In this document: piece after piece, positions 12,001 through 25,704 of the stretch
Layout of the letters: every line of letters starts with the position of its first letter
Position numbering within the stretch: position 1 is the stretch's first letter
NCBI GenBank assembly: GCA_026027325.1
Contig: JAMSLZ010000005.1
Location: 2,852,001-2,916,000, forward strand
DNA: 64,000 nt
Source: Actinomucor elegans
Taxonomy: Eukaryota; Mucoromycota; Mucoromycetes; Mucorales; Mucoraceae
Reading direction: 5' to 3'
Notes under the pieces: model-generated
Seen by the model: the letters and a program-made list of their open reading frames with translations, nothing else
Told to the model about the DNA's origin: nothing
The model's database searches: none
Translations under genes and position numbers: made by a program

Positions 12001-13324
12001 TTAGTATACTGCTAATCTCTTGTGTGCATTCACCAAACATATGAAGGCATACTGAGACCTAGTAAAAAAACTGGATCAGCTATGTTATTGAATTTAGTAA
12101 AAGCAGATCGGAAGAAGAGGAGCTAAAAAAGCGATGATGTAGAAGCGTAATGGTTTTGCTAAGCACTCCTTATCATCATTTTTATTCTTTAACATGTACT
12201 TTTTACACATATATGTCGCTGTTTCTGTAAGTTCCTTTACTATTCGCTGAGCATATTTCAAACGACTTTATATTACCTCAATAATGGCCTCAGATAACTA
12301 GGTTACTGGTTTGAGCAATTTATGTTCTTGTTTTATCAATTTGAAGCCGTAGTGCACCGTCATGTTTTTGGTCTTAATACAAATAATAGTGCTCGTTTAT
12401 GCTCAAGTACTACTGTCTAAACAAAAATCTCTTCTGAGAGAAAAAAACTTTGTTCCTAGTGCCACGTCTTTATTCATTGTTACACGCGCTTTTCTAACAA
12501 ATTTGGCATCATAAGTTCAAATGTAGATCACTCTAGATACTAATACAGTTGAACTCACGGCTATATTTATGAATCATTACACGACGCCTTAAAAAAATAG
12601 ATAGGTAGACAGTTACAATTGAATAAAGTTGATGAAGTACCCGATATATTGTTAGGTCTTCAATTATAATGCAAAAAAAATTAACTTTATTTCAACCAAC
12701 CAAAGGTTTTCACAGATAGATTAGCCAATTCTAGGTATGAACTACATACTTATCAGATGTTGATATTCGACTAGGATATGCTCAGAAACCTATAGATTAT
12801 TAGATCTAGTTTATATGAACTATTTAGTTTACATACTTTTCATAATTTATCTATGTGGTAGTTCTAGTTAATACAACAGATCACCCTAAAGATATAAATA
12901 CTAGCTTTCTGACGGGAAATTGAACCAAGATCACTGGAGAGACCTAGAGATCCGAAAAATGTGGCAATTTCCGAAAATATTGGATATTCATCCTGGGGCC
13001 CATTCTAAACACCAATCGCTATTTGGAATTTCTTTTGAGGATACATATAGCACAATATGCTAATTATGTGGGCTAGATATTGTTGTAAGTGTAATGCGAC
13101 TGGTCGAGTTTGCCCGTTTGTCATTGAAAAACGGTTGTCATAAATTAAAAGCTATGTTCCTGTTATTATAAAATACTCAAATCATGACTGAGTTTCTAAT
13201 AGACTCAAAAGTAGCTTTCCTTAAGGTTAACTCTGTATATCGAAGGGGATATCATATAGTACTTTCATCATTCGGTACATAATTAAATTATACACAAGTT
13301 CTGTTAAATTGATAAGAATTTTAT
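12001..13324. other. Gene-free repeat-island DNA
   Basis: No coding frame longer than about 60 codons and no RNA gene recognised. Lies between two mobile-element relics and is probably further decayed element sequence, but nothing specific can be named. Confidence 0.4.
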
Positions 13325-16300
13325 TATAATAAAGACCTTAGTGTGGGTGTGGTGTTAGTTAGGCACACCTATACCGCCCATAGTAGATCAGAAGGACAGT
13401 GAGGTTTAAAAATCCCTTTGAGATAAAGAACAAAAAGACAGAGGAGCGAGTGGAGTCATCGGGTTATTAACTGTTTAGCTGTGTGAGTTTTAGGGGGGAA
13501 ACCAATCCAAGAGATTTAAACTTAAGGAAGGTGAGGTGGGAGACGGAGGGGGTCATTGTGAAAATGGTGACCAAATCCATAGAGAATAATGCATATGGTG
13601 GGCTAGCGAACAAACCAAGGAGAGATAATGTCAAATATTCAAGGTTTTTTAGTTGGTAACTGGTTTAGTAGGAATGATATTGTGTCTACTATCATATTTG
13701 ACATTTATAGGTGCTTATGAATATCCAGGCAGCCGATAGCGTGTGGTTTGGAGAGAGTATGGGATAGGTGTCGAGGGCATGGGCAAGGAACTCTACCAGG
13801 TAATCAGTCTAAAAGCCAGCGTGTGCATCCGTTTCTCTCTGATTTAGTCATAGGTAGTCAAAGGGTTGGATTTAAAGAAACAGTCGGTCGACATAGTGAA
13901 TGAAATGAGAGTTTCTTGATTGTAGTCGCTGTTAGAGATTATTTTGTAAAAATGTCCTAGTATCCATTTGTTCAACTGATGTTGAAAGCATTTTCCAGAA
14001 AAGTGTCGTTGATAATTTTTGTTATCGACGATTACGATTATGTTGGATTAAAAGAATCAGATGATAAAGGGGTGTGTCGTTGGATAGATATAGAGATCGC
14101 AGTAGGAATTGAACTTGTAAAATATGTAGACGATTTTTCATTGGGGTGGTTTGGCTAAATAGAACATTACTTTGATAAAACTACGAGAATGGCCATCATA
14201 GATCTTTCATAAGCATAGGTTCTGGACATCTTCAAGAATCTTAAGTTGGGAAACAGAGAGGCTGTTGGTTGCTATGTCATATTCTAGTTGTAGACAGATT
14301 ATGTTTGTATAAAATCTGATGGATAACAATTGACTAAAGCCGGAGGCATTGCCACCAACGGATGACATTAAATGTGGAATGTTTAAAACTTTAGTGACAT
14401 TGTTGTATATTAGCTTTTACACATTTAATGAACCACCTGGGTTAAAGGGCACACCTAGGCAAGGGAAGTAGTATTGTCGTGCTATAGGATTACCATAAAG
14501 AGAGCAATTAAAGCCATTAGAGTTACTGTCAAAGATAATACTCTTGCTAAGATTCTAGTAGTAACCTCTTACCAGAATGTGCTCTTCACATCGGATCAGC
14601 AGATTGTTCATTTATGATTGTTCTGCAATTAGCATTACATCATCTGCATAAGGCAGATAGTTCATTAGTCTTGCGAGCTCAGTTGGAGCTTGAGATTCTT
14701 CTAGTTGCAAGGGACGAAGTAGTTTTAGAAGATCATTTATGTAGAGAGAGTAGAGAGAGTAGAGGAAGGATGAAAGAATAGGTCCTTGAAAGACACCAAT
14801 GTTTTGTTGAAATCGCAAGTGAGCAGTATTGAAAAGGGCTTCAATGCGAACATCAAATAGATTTTTATAAAAATACCAATCAAAGCAGAGGGAACTGTCT
14901 TCTCACGAAGCAAGGATCAGATGAAAGTACGATTGATTGTGTGATAGGTGGATTTTATGTCTAAAAAATGCTAAGTCAGGCTTGAAGTCGAAGTTACAGC
15001 GTAGGATTTGGCATATTTCGGCGAGACAAAGTGTTTGATCTAAGGATCCTTTGGATTGATGAAAACCACCTTGAGTTAAACCTAGGTCAGGATTGCGTTC
15101 TATAAGGGTTGGAGTTAGACAGTGTTCAAGTATCTTTCGGAATGTCAATGTTAGACTAGTTGGAGAATAATTTTTTGGATTGACTATTGGACCTTTCTTA
15201 TAGATAGGGAGTACTTGGACAACTTGCCAGTTCAGTGGAGTATATGACCAATGCCAGTAAGGTTGGAAAAGAAAGAGTAACAGGGGGATTAGAGTCTCAC
15301 TAATGGGCTACATCATCTCTTGGCATATATCATTTACACCTGGTAATTTTCCAGGAGAAAACTTTTGAATAACTGAGGTAATTGGATTAGTGGAGAAAGG
15401 AGATTCTTCAGAGAGAAACGGGAGAGCATATCGAGATGAACTGTATTTAGTAGAAGTTAGCAAGTGACCTGAAAAAATTGATTGGAGGTGTTTGGCCATT
15501 GAGTTAGCAGCGTGGACAGGACCTTCAATAGACAAAAAAAAATGAGTTTAATTTGTCTGTATTTTTTTATTTTACTGAACTTAACAGTAGCTTTACTATA
15601 GTTATCTTTAGCCATTTGGTCACAGAACTGTCTCCATGTTTCTTGACGCTGTAAGGCAACGATCTAATGTAATTTCGTTTTAATTTCTTGGTGAAGGAGC
15701 CAGTACTTTAGATAGTTAATACGGCGTGCTTTTCTCGATTTCCTATAGTACTATTCTATTAGGTCAAACATGTCTTGCATTTCTGATGTTCCAAAATCTT
15801 TGATAGAATTTCGAAGTTTAGTGATTGTATCACATACTGTGTCCAGGGCACGACAAATTATCCGACAAATACCGTTATTGAGCTTTTCTGTATGCTGTAT
15901 AGCGATAGATTGATTTGTAAGGTGCGATAGTTGAAATATTGTTAAGATGGAGATGTCATTCTGGAAGTTTCGTCTATATATGTCAATTTTCTCGGTATCT
16001 TTTAATTTATGTAAATACCATGTAATGCTCTGTTGAGAAGTAGCTTCTGGTATTGGGATAGGTGAATTATTGGTAAATGTCATGGACTTGTGAGCGGATA
16101 CAAGTGATAAATTATCTTTAATGGAAAGATTGGTGGAAAGTATTCTATCTGGTCAATGAAAAATCAATCATATTGTTTCCTCGGTATGAAATGAAGGTTG
16201 ATTGACCATAGGTGAGTCATTCATTCCAAAGTATTAGTTTATGTAGTTGAATCTATTGGTGTAGTAACTGCCCTGGAGTATTGGAGGCAATGTTGCCAGT

Positions 16301-17050
16301 GTAGATGTCCGTTTTTGCGTTAAAATCTACATAGAATAGCGCAAGAAGTGTGAACTGTAGATTATGGGAGCATATTAAGAATTTCTGAAACTGCATAAAT
16401 ATCTAAGAAAGGGGTATTTACATACATTAAGTGAACGTATTATACATAGTGAGCGAGAAGGTGTATTTAGTTAATAGTTTGTTATTGAATGTGTCAAATG
16501 ATGCACTGGGAAGGGGCTGGAGGTGTTGATTAGTAGTGAGATCCCTAAACAATCTCTAGAGGATCATATTCGAGTTGGTTCACCATAAGTATGAAATTTT
16601 GTCTTTAGTGGTTAGGATATCAGTCTGGTGGAAGGAACCACGTTTCGGTAATAAATAATACAGAAGAGAATTCTGCTAATTGTAATTATTATAAACATTC
16701 ATGATTATATCAGTAAGGAAAAGATTATATAAGCATTAATGTAGTCATGGGCCTATCTTTATGAATAACTTGAAGATGTAACTCATTATTACCTAAATCC
16801 AGAATATGAATAACTGTATGTTTATTAAGCCTATTGTAAAGCAAGAATAACTGTAAAGAGTGAATTCCTAACCGAGTGTAATATCGATATCCAATCAAAA
16901 TCATCAAAATTAAAATGCCGTGTCCAAAGCTTATAAGACATGCATGGTAAACTGACGATACCTCAGAAAAACAAGAATCATGCATTGGATCAATTACCAT
17001 AGTATATTTGAACATAATAGAAAGTAATTTTCTTATTTTACTTTATTCTA
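13325..17050 (-). mobile_element. Degenerate LINE (non-LTR) retrotransposon with APE endonuclease and reverse transcriptase remnants
   Basis: Nearly full-length but non-functional LINE. Reading on the minus strand from 17.0 kb down: a block with HTVIHILDLGNN and KDRPM (16740-17015) resembles the front of an APE-type endonuclease; VDFNAKTD at about 16306-16330 matches the conserved (G)DFN block; TFISYRGNNMIDFSL near 16155-16190 matches its last strand. Then a linker (15751-16083), an RT N-terminal part with KLPGVNDI near 15320, LTQGGFHQSKGSLDQTLCL at about 15020-15085, and the RT core with VFQGPILSS and the catalytic YADD at 14639-14650. Stops and frameshifts separate all these pieces. Below 14.6 kb only scraps remain. 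The 3' end is set at the TTATAATAAAA-rich stretch near 13325; both ends are approximate and I could not see target-site duplications. Confidence 0.8.
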
Positions 17051-17157
17051 GTATATGGAGCAAAAGAATCTATAAAATGATGATTAACCCAAAAGATCGG
17101 CAAACACACTATACAAATTTGGGATTAGAAACACAGGTTGACTGGATATAGACAAAC

Positions 17158-18411
<1,254 letters not shown>

Positions 18412-19164
18412 GATTAAAGTAAATGAACAAGAAGATTGAAAACGAAAAAAACGAGCGCGTTGTAAATTTAGTGGATAGATTGTGGGGAGTTTGAATGACA
18501 AGAGGCCTACTGTGAACCAGGCTGTATTAACAAGAAGTTATAACTGATTTATTTGAAATCGATCGTATAAAATAGATTTACATCAGCCTGTCGCTTTATT
18601 ATAAGAGTTCAATGTGTTAAAAAAGCGTCGTATCATTATTTAGTGTATGGTCGGAAAACAAAGGAAGCTAGAATAGCGTAATAGTACCAGATGCATAGAA
18701 ATCCAAGAACTCATATTTATTCCAAGTAATTTCTTTCTATATTCTGATAGTATGATCTGTCGTTAGTCTATCATTGCAGAACAGCCATTTTTATAAGGTT
18801 CAGCTTGTTACGTTGATCCGCAGTAGTATTCAAGATGCTTAGGTCGACGGTAATTGAATTCATTTCAGCTGGTTCTAATTACACAATTTGATTTAACTTG
18901 ATAACCAGCGTCAATAAACTAACTATTATCGGGCAATGCAAAGAGCGTCTTCTGCTATTTCTGATGAGCTGATTTTTATAGCTCTATATTTAGTTGTACA
19001 AGCTCTAGGGAATCACATATGCTACTGCTACATGTATTGAAGTCGGATATTTAATACCTGTGTCGTGATTGGATAACGGTAATTGAATGGTTGTGGACCC
19101 GACGACAACGACGACGACTTGTGTGCTATGAAATCACACAATTACGTCTCATGCAACAGGGAGC

Positions 19165-19198
<34 letters not shown>

Positions 19199-19734
19199 AT
19201 AGATTTCAGAAAAAATATAGAATAAAGCAATAGTTTCTTTATAAATGATTTTTTGTAATTACCAATCAATGTATGCAGGCGCTAGGGAGCGTTACAATAT
19301 ACTGTTCTATGGAGATTCAAATGCAATTGACGATACACTTTTTTACATCTGGTTCAACAAGAAACTAAAATAAAAGAATAATATTCGGGCAGAAGGTAAA
19401 AGAAAGTTTGTTGTTTCCAATGCACTAACTGTTATTATTGTACAACAATGTATGCAGGTACTGCAAGGTTCTCAACATGAAGCATTTGACTGTTATTTGG
19501 GTGATACCTGATTAGCTAAACAATGGTTGCAGTAAATAAACATAACAAGTCCTTAATTGCGTAGTTACTTCTCATCAACTATATATAGTAAGGCGTGTAG
19601 CTTCCATCCCTCTGACGCGTCAATGGTAAAAATAGAATGATTTGTTCCGATGAATAAAGGAACAAACAAAAAGTGGGTGGCAGTTATAAAAACTCCCCTT
19701 TTCTTTTTTTTTTCTTCTTCTTTCTCTTTAAAAA
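18412..19734. repeat. Intergenic region with AT microsatellite and two short dispersed repeats
   Basis: Contains an (AT)n run at about 19164-19197. Two similar short segments, AATGTATGCAGG followed by a CT-AGG or CTGCAAGG end, lie at 19268 and 19447; a third relative lies at 24297-24330. No coding exon seen. The right end should hold the promoter of the small gene at 19735. Confidence 0.4.
19685..19692 (+). promoter_or_regulatory. TATA-box candidate for the small gene at 19735
   Basis: TATAAAAA, 43 bp upstream of the ATG, followed by a C/T-rich leader (CTCCCCTTTTC then TTC repeats) typical of fungal transcription starts. Position relative to the ATG supports real transcription of the short ORF. 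Confidence 0.5.
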
Positions 19735-19992
19735 ATGCATTCGAGCACAAATAGCAGTGATACACTACCATCCCTATGTTCGTCAATATCCAGCAATTCT
19801 ACAACCAGAAAACGATGGGATGATTCTCAGTTTGCAATAGAGCTATGCGACGATAACTTGGAAAAAAAGAGCATTCATAGTACACATAGTATGAAACAGA
19901 AAATGATCAATTCATCCAATAAACTATTTCAAAAGGAAACAAGCAAACTATCATCTCTTTCTAGAAAACTCAAGACTATTATATCATTGTAA
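19735..19992 (+). CDS. Small Ser/Thr-rich protein of unknown function
   Basis: Uninterrupted 85-residue ORF. Not recognised. The first 25 residues are Ser/Thr-rich (SSTNSSDTLPSL, SSISSNSTTRKRW); the C-terminal half is basic with Lys/Ser and a final hydrophobic IISL. No signal peptide, membrane helix or metal-binding motif. Support for a real gene comes from a TATA box and pyrimidine-rich leader at the right distance and from biased composition; against it stand the short length and absence of any known family. Its stop ends five bases before the stop codon of the CENP-T-like gene on the other strand, so the two 3' UTRs must overlap. Confidence 0.5.
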   Translation: MHSSTNSSDTLPSLCSSISSNSTTRKRWDDSQFAIELCDDNLEKKSIHSTHSMKQKMINSSNKLFQKETSKLSSLSRKLKTIISL

Positions 19993-19997
19993 ATAAA

Positions 19998-21715
19998 CTA
20001 TATTTCTTCAGCATCACTTGTCATATCTTGTAATTCTTGATCTGGCTGAGGATACAGTATATTATCAGCCAACGCAGACTGACACAAATAATCTGAATAA
20101 TCGCTAGGAAAGTATTTGTGAATCAGTGATTCCAAGCAGGTATTGTCTTTGATTAAGCGTTGTCTATGAGATGTTAGCATCGTGATTTCATATTAGTAAT
20201 CCATACCTCTTCATCAGCAATAACATGTCCTCCTCGGTTATTTCATCCTGTAGTTCTACTGGTTGATTGTCTTTGTAGTTATTTAAATCATCCGCCATTT
20301 GATCAAAAAAGAGATTGGTTCTAAATTGGATTACATAAGTCGACTTGTTTAAAGTGTATCATCTTTACTTACATGTCTTGAATTCCATGGAATCTCAGAT
20401 TCAAGCGATGGTCTAATTTATTTGTAAACATCGATCTTGTAAAAGCCGGGCTGAATACATTTGGACTAAAAAAGAAAATAAAAAGGATGAGCGTCATTGA
20501 GTAATAATGGATTTATGGTTGCTTACCTTGGTCTTGCTTCTTGAATTCTGCGTCTAATGAACGAGCTTCCTTGTATAATCGCTTTCTGTCTTGGTTCAGT
20601 TATCATTTCTTCCACGTTACTTGGATGCAATTATATTAGCAAGTAAAGTTTAATTAACCAAAATTGTTTAATTTACCTTGCTTCCATTACTGGTGCATCC
20701 TCCATGGGCGGATGATCATACAGAGCTGCATTCTGCTCTGTAGATGCATAGCCTACATATGCATCTTCTACAGATGCTTCCTCTTCTTCGTCATAATCCA
20801 TATTCATCATTAATCCATCATCCTCTATCGCAAAATCTTCTTGTAAAGGTATATCTTGATCTTGCTCAATAAAAGGCAATTCAATCAATGCAGGCGGGAT
20901 AATTGGCTCCAATGTTTCAGTTTGTGGTTCATCAGCAGGTTTTAATTCTATTGCTTGTTCAGCAGGTTTTAATTCTATTGCTTGTTCAGCAGGTTTTAAT
21001 TCTATTGCTTGTTCAGCAGGTTTTAATTCATTAGCCTCGTGCTGCTTTGGAGAACTCTGTTGACTTTGTAGCTGTGTTTCCAAAACCCGTGTTTCTGGTG
21101 ACAAAACGTGGTTCCTTTTATCTTTAAAAACGCGGTCAAAACGTGAAAAACTGAGCGTTGTACGATCTGTAATCTCAGATAACGTGTCACCATCATCTTC
21201 ATCATGGCGGTGCTTACGATGATAAAAGGAAACTTGGATATCCGGTTTCTCCAGCGCCTTTTCATAATCTAGTTGACTAAACTTTGATTCTATTTGCCTC
21301 AAATCTACAGCAGTCAGTTGTTTTGGTTTTTGTATTAAAGGCTTAATTGTCGGTAAAGGCGTTGGCGTTGGTGGTGGGGCTGGAGTAGACTTCTTGGGCT
21401 GAGTTGTCTCCCGCTCAGGCTGTGTTATGCTCTTTGGAACTAGAATAAAGCGCATCAGTCAATGCATATATCATACTTGTATTCCACTTTACGTCGGCTG
21501 AGCTGTCGTATAATTTCACTAGGACTACCATACTTCAAGTGTTGCCGAGGAAGCTTGTAAGGTTGATATAGATCTGGAGTTTTTGAATCTAGATTCCTGC
21601 CTGATAACGATCTTTTTGTTTTACTAGACTGATTGAAATAAAACTATGAGTATCTCGATGATTTACTGGCCTGTAAAGTACATATTACCGTGCTCTTATT
21701 GTTTGATTGACTCAT
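19998..21715 (-). CDS. CENP-T-like kinetochore protein with C-terminal histone fold
   Basis: Probable inner-kinetochore component that links centromeric DNA to the outer kinetochore (CENP-T/Cnn1). Exons: 21715-21689, 21628-21493, 21439-20677, 20619-20527, 20465-20373, 20320-20207, 20163-19998; 463 aa, phases consistent. The C-terminal 120 residues form a histone fold: helix 1 SPAFTRSMFTNKL, helix 2 TNLFFDQMADDLNNYKD, loop, helix 3 ITEEDMLLLMKRQRLI. A CENP-T-style extension follows with a short hydrophobic helix and a KYFP..Y.DYL segment. The LLM(K/R)RQ block followed by this extension is the diagnostic of CENP-T among histone-fold proteins. The N-terminal 340 residues are disordered, as in the family, with acidic patches and a perfect nine-residue repeat ELKPAEQAI (about residues 190-225). 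TFIID/CCAAT-type histone-fold proteins are less likely because of the extension. Identification is from pattern, not a database search. Confidence 0.72.
20931..21029 (-). repeat. 27-bp coding tandem repeat inside the CENP-T-like gene
   Basis: A 27-bp unit (on the plus strand starting TTCAGCAGGTTTTAATTC) occurs about 3.7 times with almost no differences, encoding repeated ELKPAEQAI. The near identity at DNA level points to recent expansion. Confidence 0.9.
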
Positions 21716-22565
21716 TTATAACACGAATGTAACGTAAAAAAGGCAATTACACGATCCTAAAGTGAATAAAATTCTCTCGAGTGAGGGGGATTTAATTTTT
21801 TTATAGGTATACCTTTTTGTCCCGATCGTTGAAACTTTTTAATAAATCTTCTGGCCATAGACACTTACTTTAAGGATATAGTTTAAGCATAAAAACATTG
21901 GTTATATTTGAAACTATACGTGCATGTTTTATTTTGATTTATATTATACAAAAATACACAAGGTATGTGAGCGAAATAGTAGAATCGACTAAATTGTTCA
22001 TATTCCTAATATTCCACTTTTTTGATATTAATCTATGTATGTTTTATACATTAAAAAATGTATAGTATATTTTTGCTCAAATGCCGTTAATATACTTGAA
22101 ATTAATCCTCATATTTTCATTATATGAGTATCGTTAAGCTATGAAAGAGGAAGCTACAGACTAATAAAATACCATAAAAAAATAATACGTTTCATTTCTC
22201 GCTCATCAATGGCTTCCACAAAAAAACTATCAGTTGGTTTGCCAAAAGCCAATCAAGTCGTTTGTATTTTTTTTTCTGGGACCGCTTAAAATATAAAACA
22301 GGAATTTTGAGTGAGCTTTGAATTCTAAAAATTGTAAATATGTAATAAAGACTATACTAATAAAAATTGCTTGCATCTGCTAGTGTAAGAAGTATTTACT
22401 ATTTCTTTCAATTGACGAAATTATCATGGTAAATGGATGTCTTTCCCAATTCATTACAAAAGCAATTAGAATGAATATTTTATATATGATAAAATACGCA
22501 AAAAATGTGGTCAAATAAACCTATATATATTAACTATATGGTATTAAAAAAAAAAACTATGCTTA
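21716..22565. other. Upstream region of the CENP-T-like gene
   Basis: AT-rich, no ORF of note. Should contain the CENP-T-like promoter at its left end. Confidence 0.4.
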
Positions 22566-23240
22566 GTAAGTATTTTATTCGTACTTTACAAAAGAAATGT
22601 TTGAAAATTTAGGCCAGAGAATATACTTATGGAATTTTTTCATAAACGCTTCCTTTCCAGCGTTTTTACATTCTTTGACTGGGATCACTTTAATGTCATA
22701 TTTAATGGCCTACACAAATTAATAATAAACTATTAAAATATACTAAAACCATCTCTTGGTTGAAGCACTTCGAATTTATTCTATATTAGTAAATGACTAT
22801 TAATTACATACATTGCATGAAAATTAGATTTATAATATGATTGAAGATTAGCAGTAAACGATATACGTTTTCTACAGACTTGATATGCTTGTTATGCTGT
22901 CCTCAGAATTAAAGTTAGACTTTATAATTAGTTGCATTTAAGTCTAAAAGTCACAGCCGCTGGGGTCGTCTGGTCAGAGTTAAACCAAATATTTCTTTTA
23001 AATAAACATTACTTGTTGTGATTCAAGAAAACAATCTTTGGGTTAATGTCTATCTTTGTTCCAAACTCCATACCTTGCTCCAAAAGACTTGTACACCTTT
23101 GTTTTTCTCATACCAAAATGACAAACTTTGAACTATAAGTATGTAACAGCTTGCTCAAGTTTCATCCAGCAAGTGTTGTTCTTTTAAAGAAAACAAAGTT
23201 TAAGGATTCATATCACAAGTAGAAGCAGATATCAAAAATA
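22566..23240 (-). pseudogene. Decayed protein-coding sequence, unknown family
   Basis: No intact ORF, but one minus-strand frame keeps protein-like stretches over about 450 bases with scattered stops: LLEQGMEFGTKIDINPKIVF near 23040-23110, FNSDQTTPAAVTFRL near 22945-22990, and QVCRKRISFTANLQSYYK near 22830-22890. Further down, after a good intron-like junction (acceptor GTGTAG at 22713), comes AIKYDIKVIPVKECKNAGKE and a stop at about 22570. The pattern suggests an old gene or element with point-mutation stops. Not recognised; a transposase-like origin is only a guess from the setting. Confidence 0.35.
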
Positions 23241-25129
23241 CTTGTCAAAGTGAACTATATAGGTGCATGTTTATTAGTAATATTATTTGAAACTGATTGT
23301 ATGCACACTTGTACATACCTCAGCATAAGCTACAATCATCGGGAAATTCATATGGCTATAACATTATTTATCTTTTATTTATATACGGATCCATAAAATC
23401 ATTTATCTTTATCACTTCATAGATTTCGAAAAACAAAATAAATCTAAGCACTATAATACCAATCATACTTGTTTTTTTATCAATAGGGTCCATATAATAC
23501 TACCAAACTAAATAATTAGATATAAATCATGTTAAGTAGTGTTAGACTAGCCCCTTATCTTTAATTGAAAATAAGGGAAAAAAGAGGGGGTTTTTGGCCT
23601 CCTGTGAACGGGCCAATATAGACAACAATGTGTGGGCTGCACGGCATCAGAATACTTACTACTTCGCCGAATATTAATCTAAAACATTGAATGTAAAGCT
23701 CATAGAAGTTCTATTTATGCTACAAGCTTTATTCGTCCTTGTTTTGATAGTAAAAGCAGAGTGATATTTACGTTGTTCGATATGTACAAATCTTCTGCAT
23801 TACTTTCTATAGTAAGCATTGCTCTGAAATAAGTTCGAAATGGTAAAAAAAAAAAAATCTGATTCCGATAATATCTTCTGTAAATGTATCAAACCAAGCC
23901 AATTGAATGATTATTTATGATTGCAATAACTTGAGAATTGATTTATAATAATTGAGCACTCATACAATATTCTGATTGAGATTTGGGCTGTGCAATCAGT
24001 TCAACACTTAGCCTGATTTGACTCATTACTTCGAAAGTACGCAAGTAGTGGTCGTTGCTGATTTCCTCTTTTACCATCATTAAATATAACATAGATATAT
24101 CATATGTACCATGTTTCCCTAGTTAAACTCTAGCAATACTATTGAATATAGAGCACTTTGAATAGCTTTGTATGCTTTATACCTTACTAAAGTATATATA
24201 AATCGGCCACATTTAATATACCTGTCAAATATCCTGCTTGATAAAGTTATTCCCTTTGGAATCCAAGGTCACTATTATCGCTTAAACAGTCTTGTATAAT
24301 TACCAATAACTATATGCAAGTTACTGCAAGTTTAAATAAAATAGAATGTCGAATAAGCCTCTGATCAGTTCCAATGGGTATAAAAACCATTTAATTTCTT
24401 TTATCATGAATACTTTCCATCTGAAAAATAAAGGGTTTAATACGTGTCTTATTTTGTTCTTTTAAAAAGCCTATTTATCTATTTTATATCCAGATCTCTC
24501 AATATGAAAAAAACGCTACTACAATATTAATGACAATTACCTCCAATATTATCACTATTATCGTACTATTTGACGTATATAGGTTCATCAAACAAGGAAG
24601 GTATGAGTATACCAATTTCTCGTATGAAAAGGCGCAATTATTATTATTTGTTATACATATTTTCTAACACTTCTAAGGCTGTTGGTCAAGCCAGTTGAGT
24701 AAGTCTAGGGTTTGCAAGTGATTGTATGCAATTTGATCAGGCATATATCTTTGGGTAGGCCATACATGTGTACCTATTGTCTGATGCAAGATACTTTATC
24801 GAGCATGAATACAAGAAAACGAATAAATTGAAACGGAATGGTAATGAGGAAAACTGAGGTTTATATATTGATGATCCATATAAGTGTAGATATTTGAAGA
24901 TTTAAATGATACAAGTATTTCCTCATCGATAGTCAGGCAAAATCCAGAGAAACGTATGATCTTTTTTAATGAATCAATTAACAAGGCTGTGAGTATATAG
25001 CGGTTGATATCCTTTTCTTCAATGACTAAAAGAGCATCTAGCAAGATATATTCTCTAGGCTCAATTATGGTTCTTGCTTACTATCTAATTTCCAATCTTG
25101 AAACTCATTGTAAACAGCAACGCTATGGA

Positions 25130-25168
<39 letters not shown>

Positions 25169-25704
25169 GCGCAAATCCGATCTGTTATCAGGACTGAGAG
25201 TCCATTGAACACAATAAAACTGATACTTTTTGAATTGCTATTATTGATGGAAAATAAAACAAAAGGTTATAATGTATAAATGCGAAAAGGACATTTGACA
25301 TAGTAAGAATATTGAGATCTCATCGATCTATCAGCAGAAGAGGCTGCTCATTCTGAATATAGACTGCTAATCAGATGGTAGCATTTGATCGATTATAATA
25401 TTTTTCATCAATTTTCTAAGCCTTGCTTTTATAGATAGACTTTCAGTCTTCATTAGCTATTGATATTCAAAGTTTATCTATCCATTTTTTTTTAACTTCG
25501 TCATTATCTTTTTGCTCATCTTAATGTAACCGAGTAAAAAATAAGTGTATCGTATAGCTACCTTCGCTTAAGGTCTTAAGTAGTCTAGGTACCTATTGTT
25601 ACCAAATCATTACTAAGGAATTTGAAGTGAATATTGTATATCCCATTTCTTGTGATAATGATCAAAATTTATTCTAACTATAAACTCTATAAAAATGCTT
25701 CTTT
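23241..25704. other. Gene-poor AT-rich region with long poly-A tract
   Basis: 2.4 kb without a supported gene. Contains a pure A run of about 36 bases near 25131-25166, a short hairpin with CCCTTAT/ATAAGGG arms near 23552-23580, and the third copy of the dispersed TATGCA..CTGCAAG repeat at 24297-24330. Confidence 0.4.
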
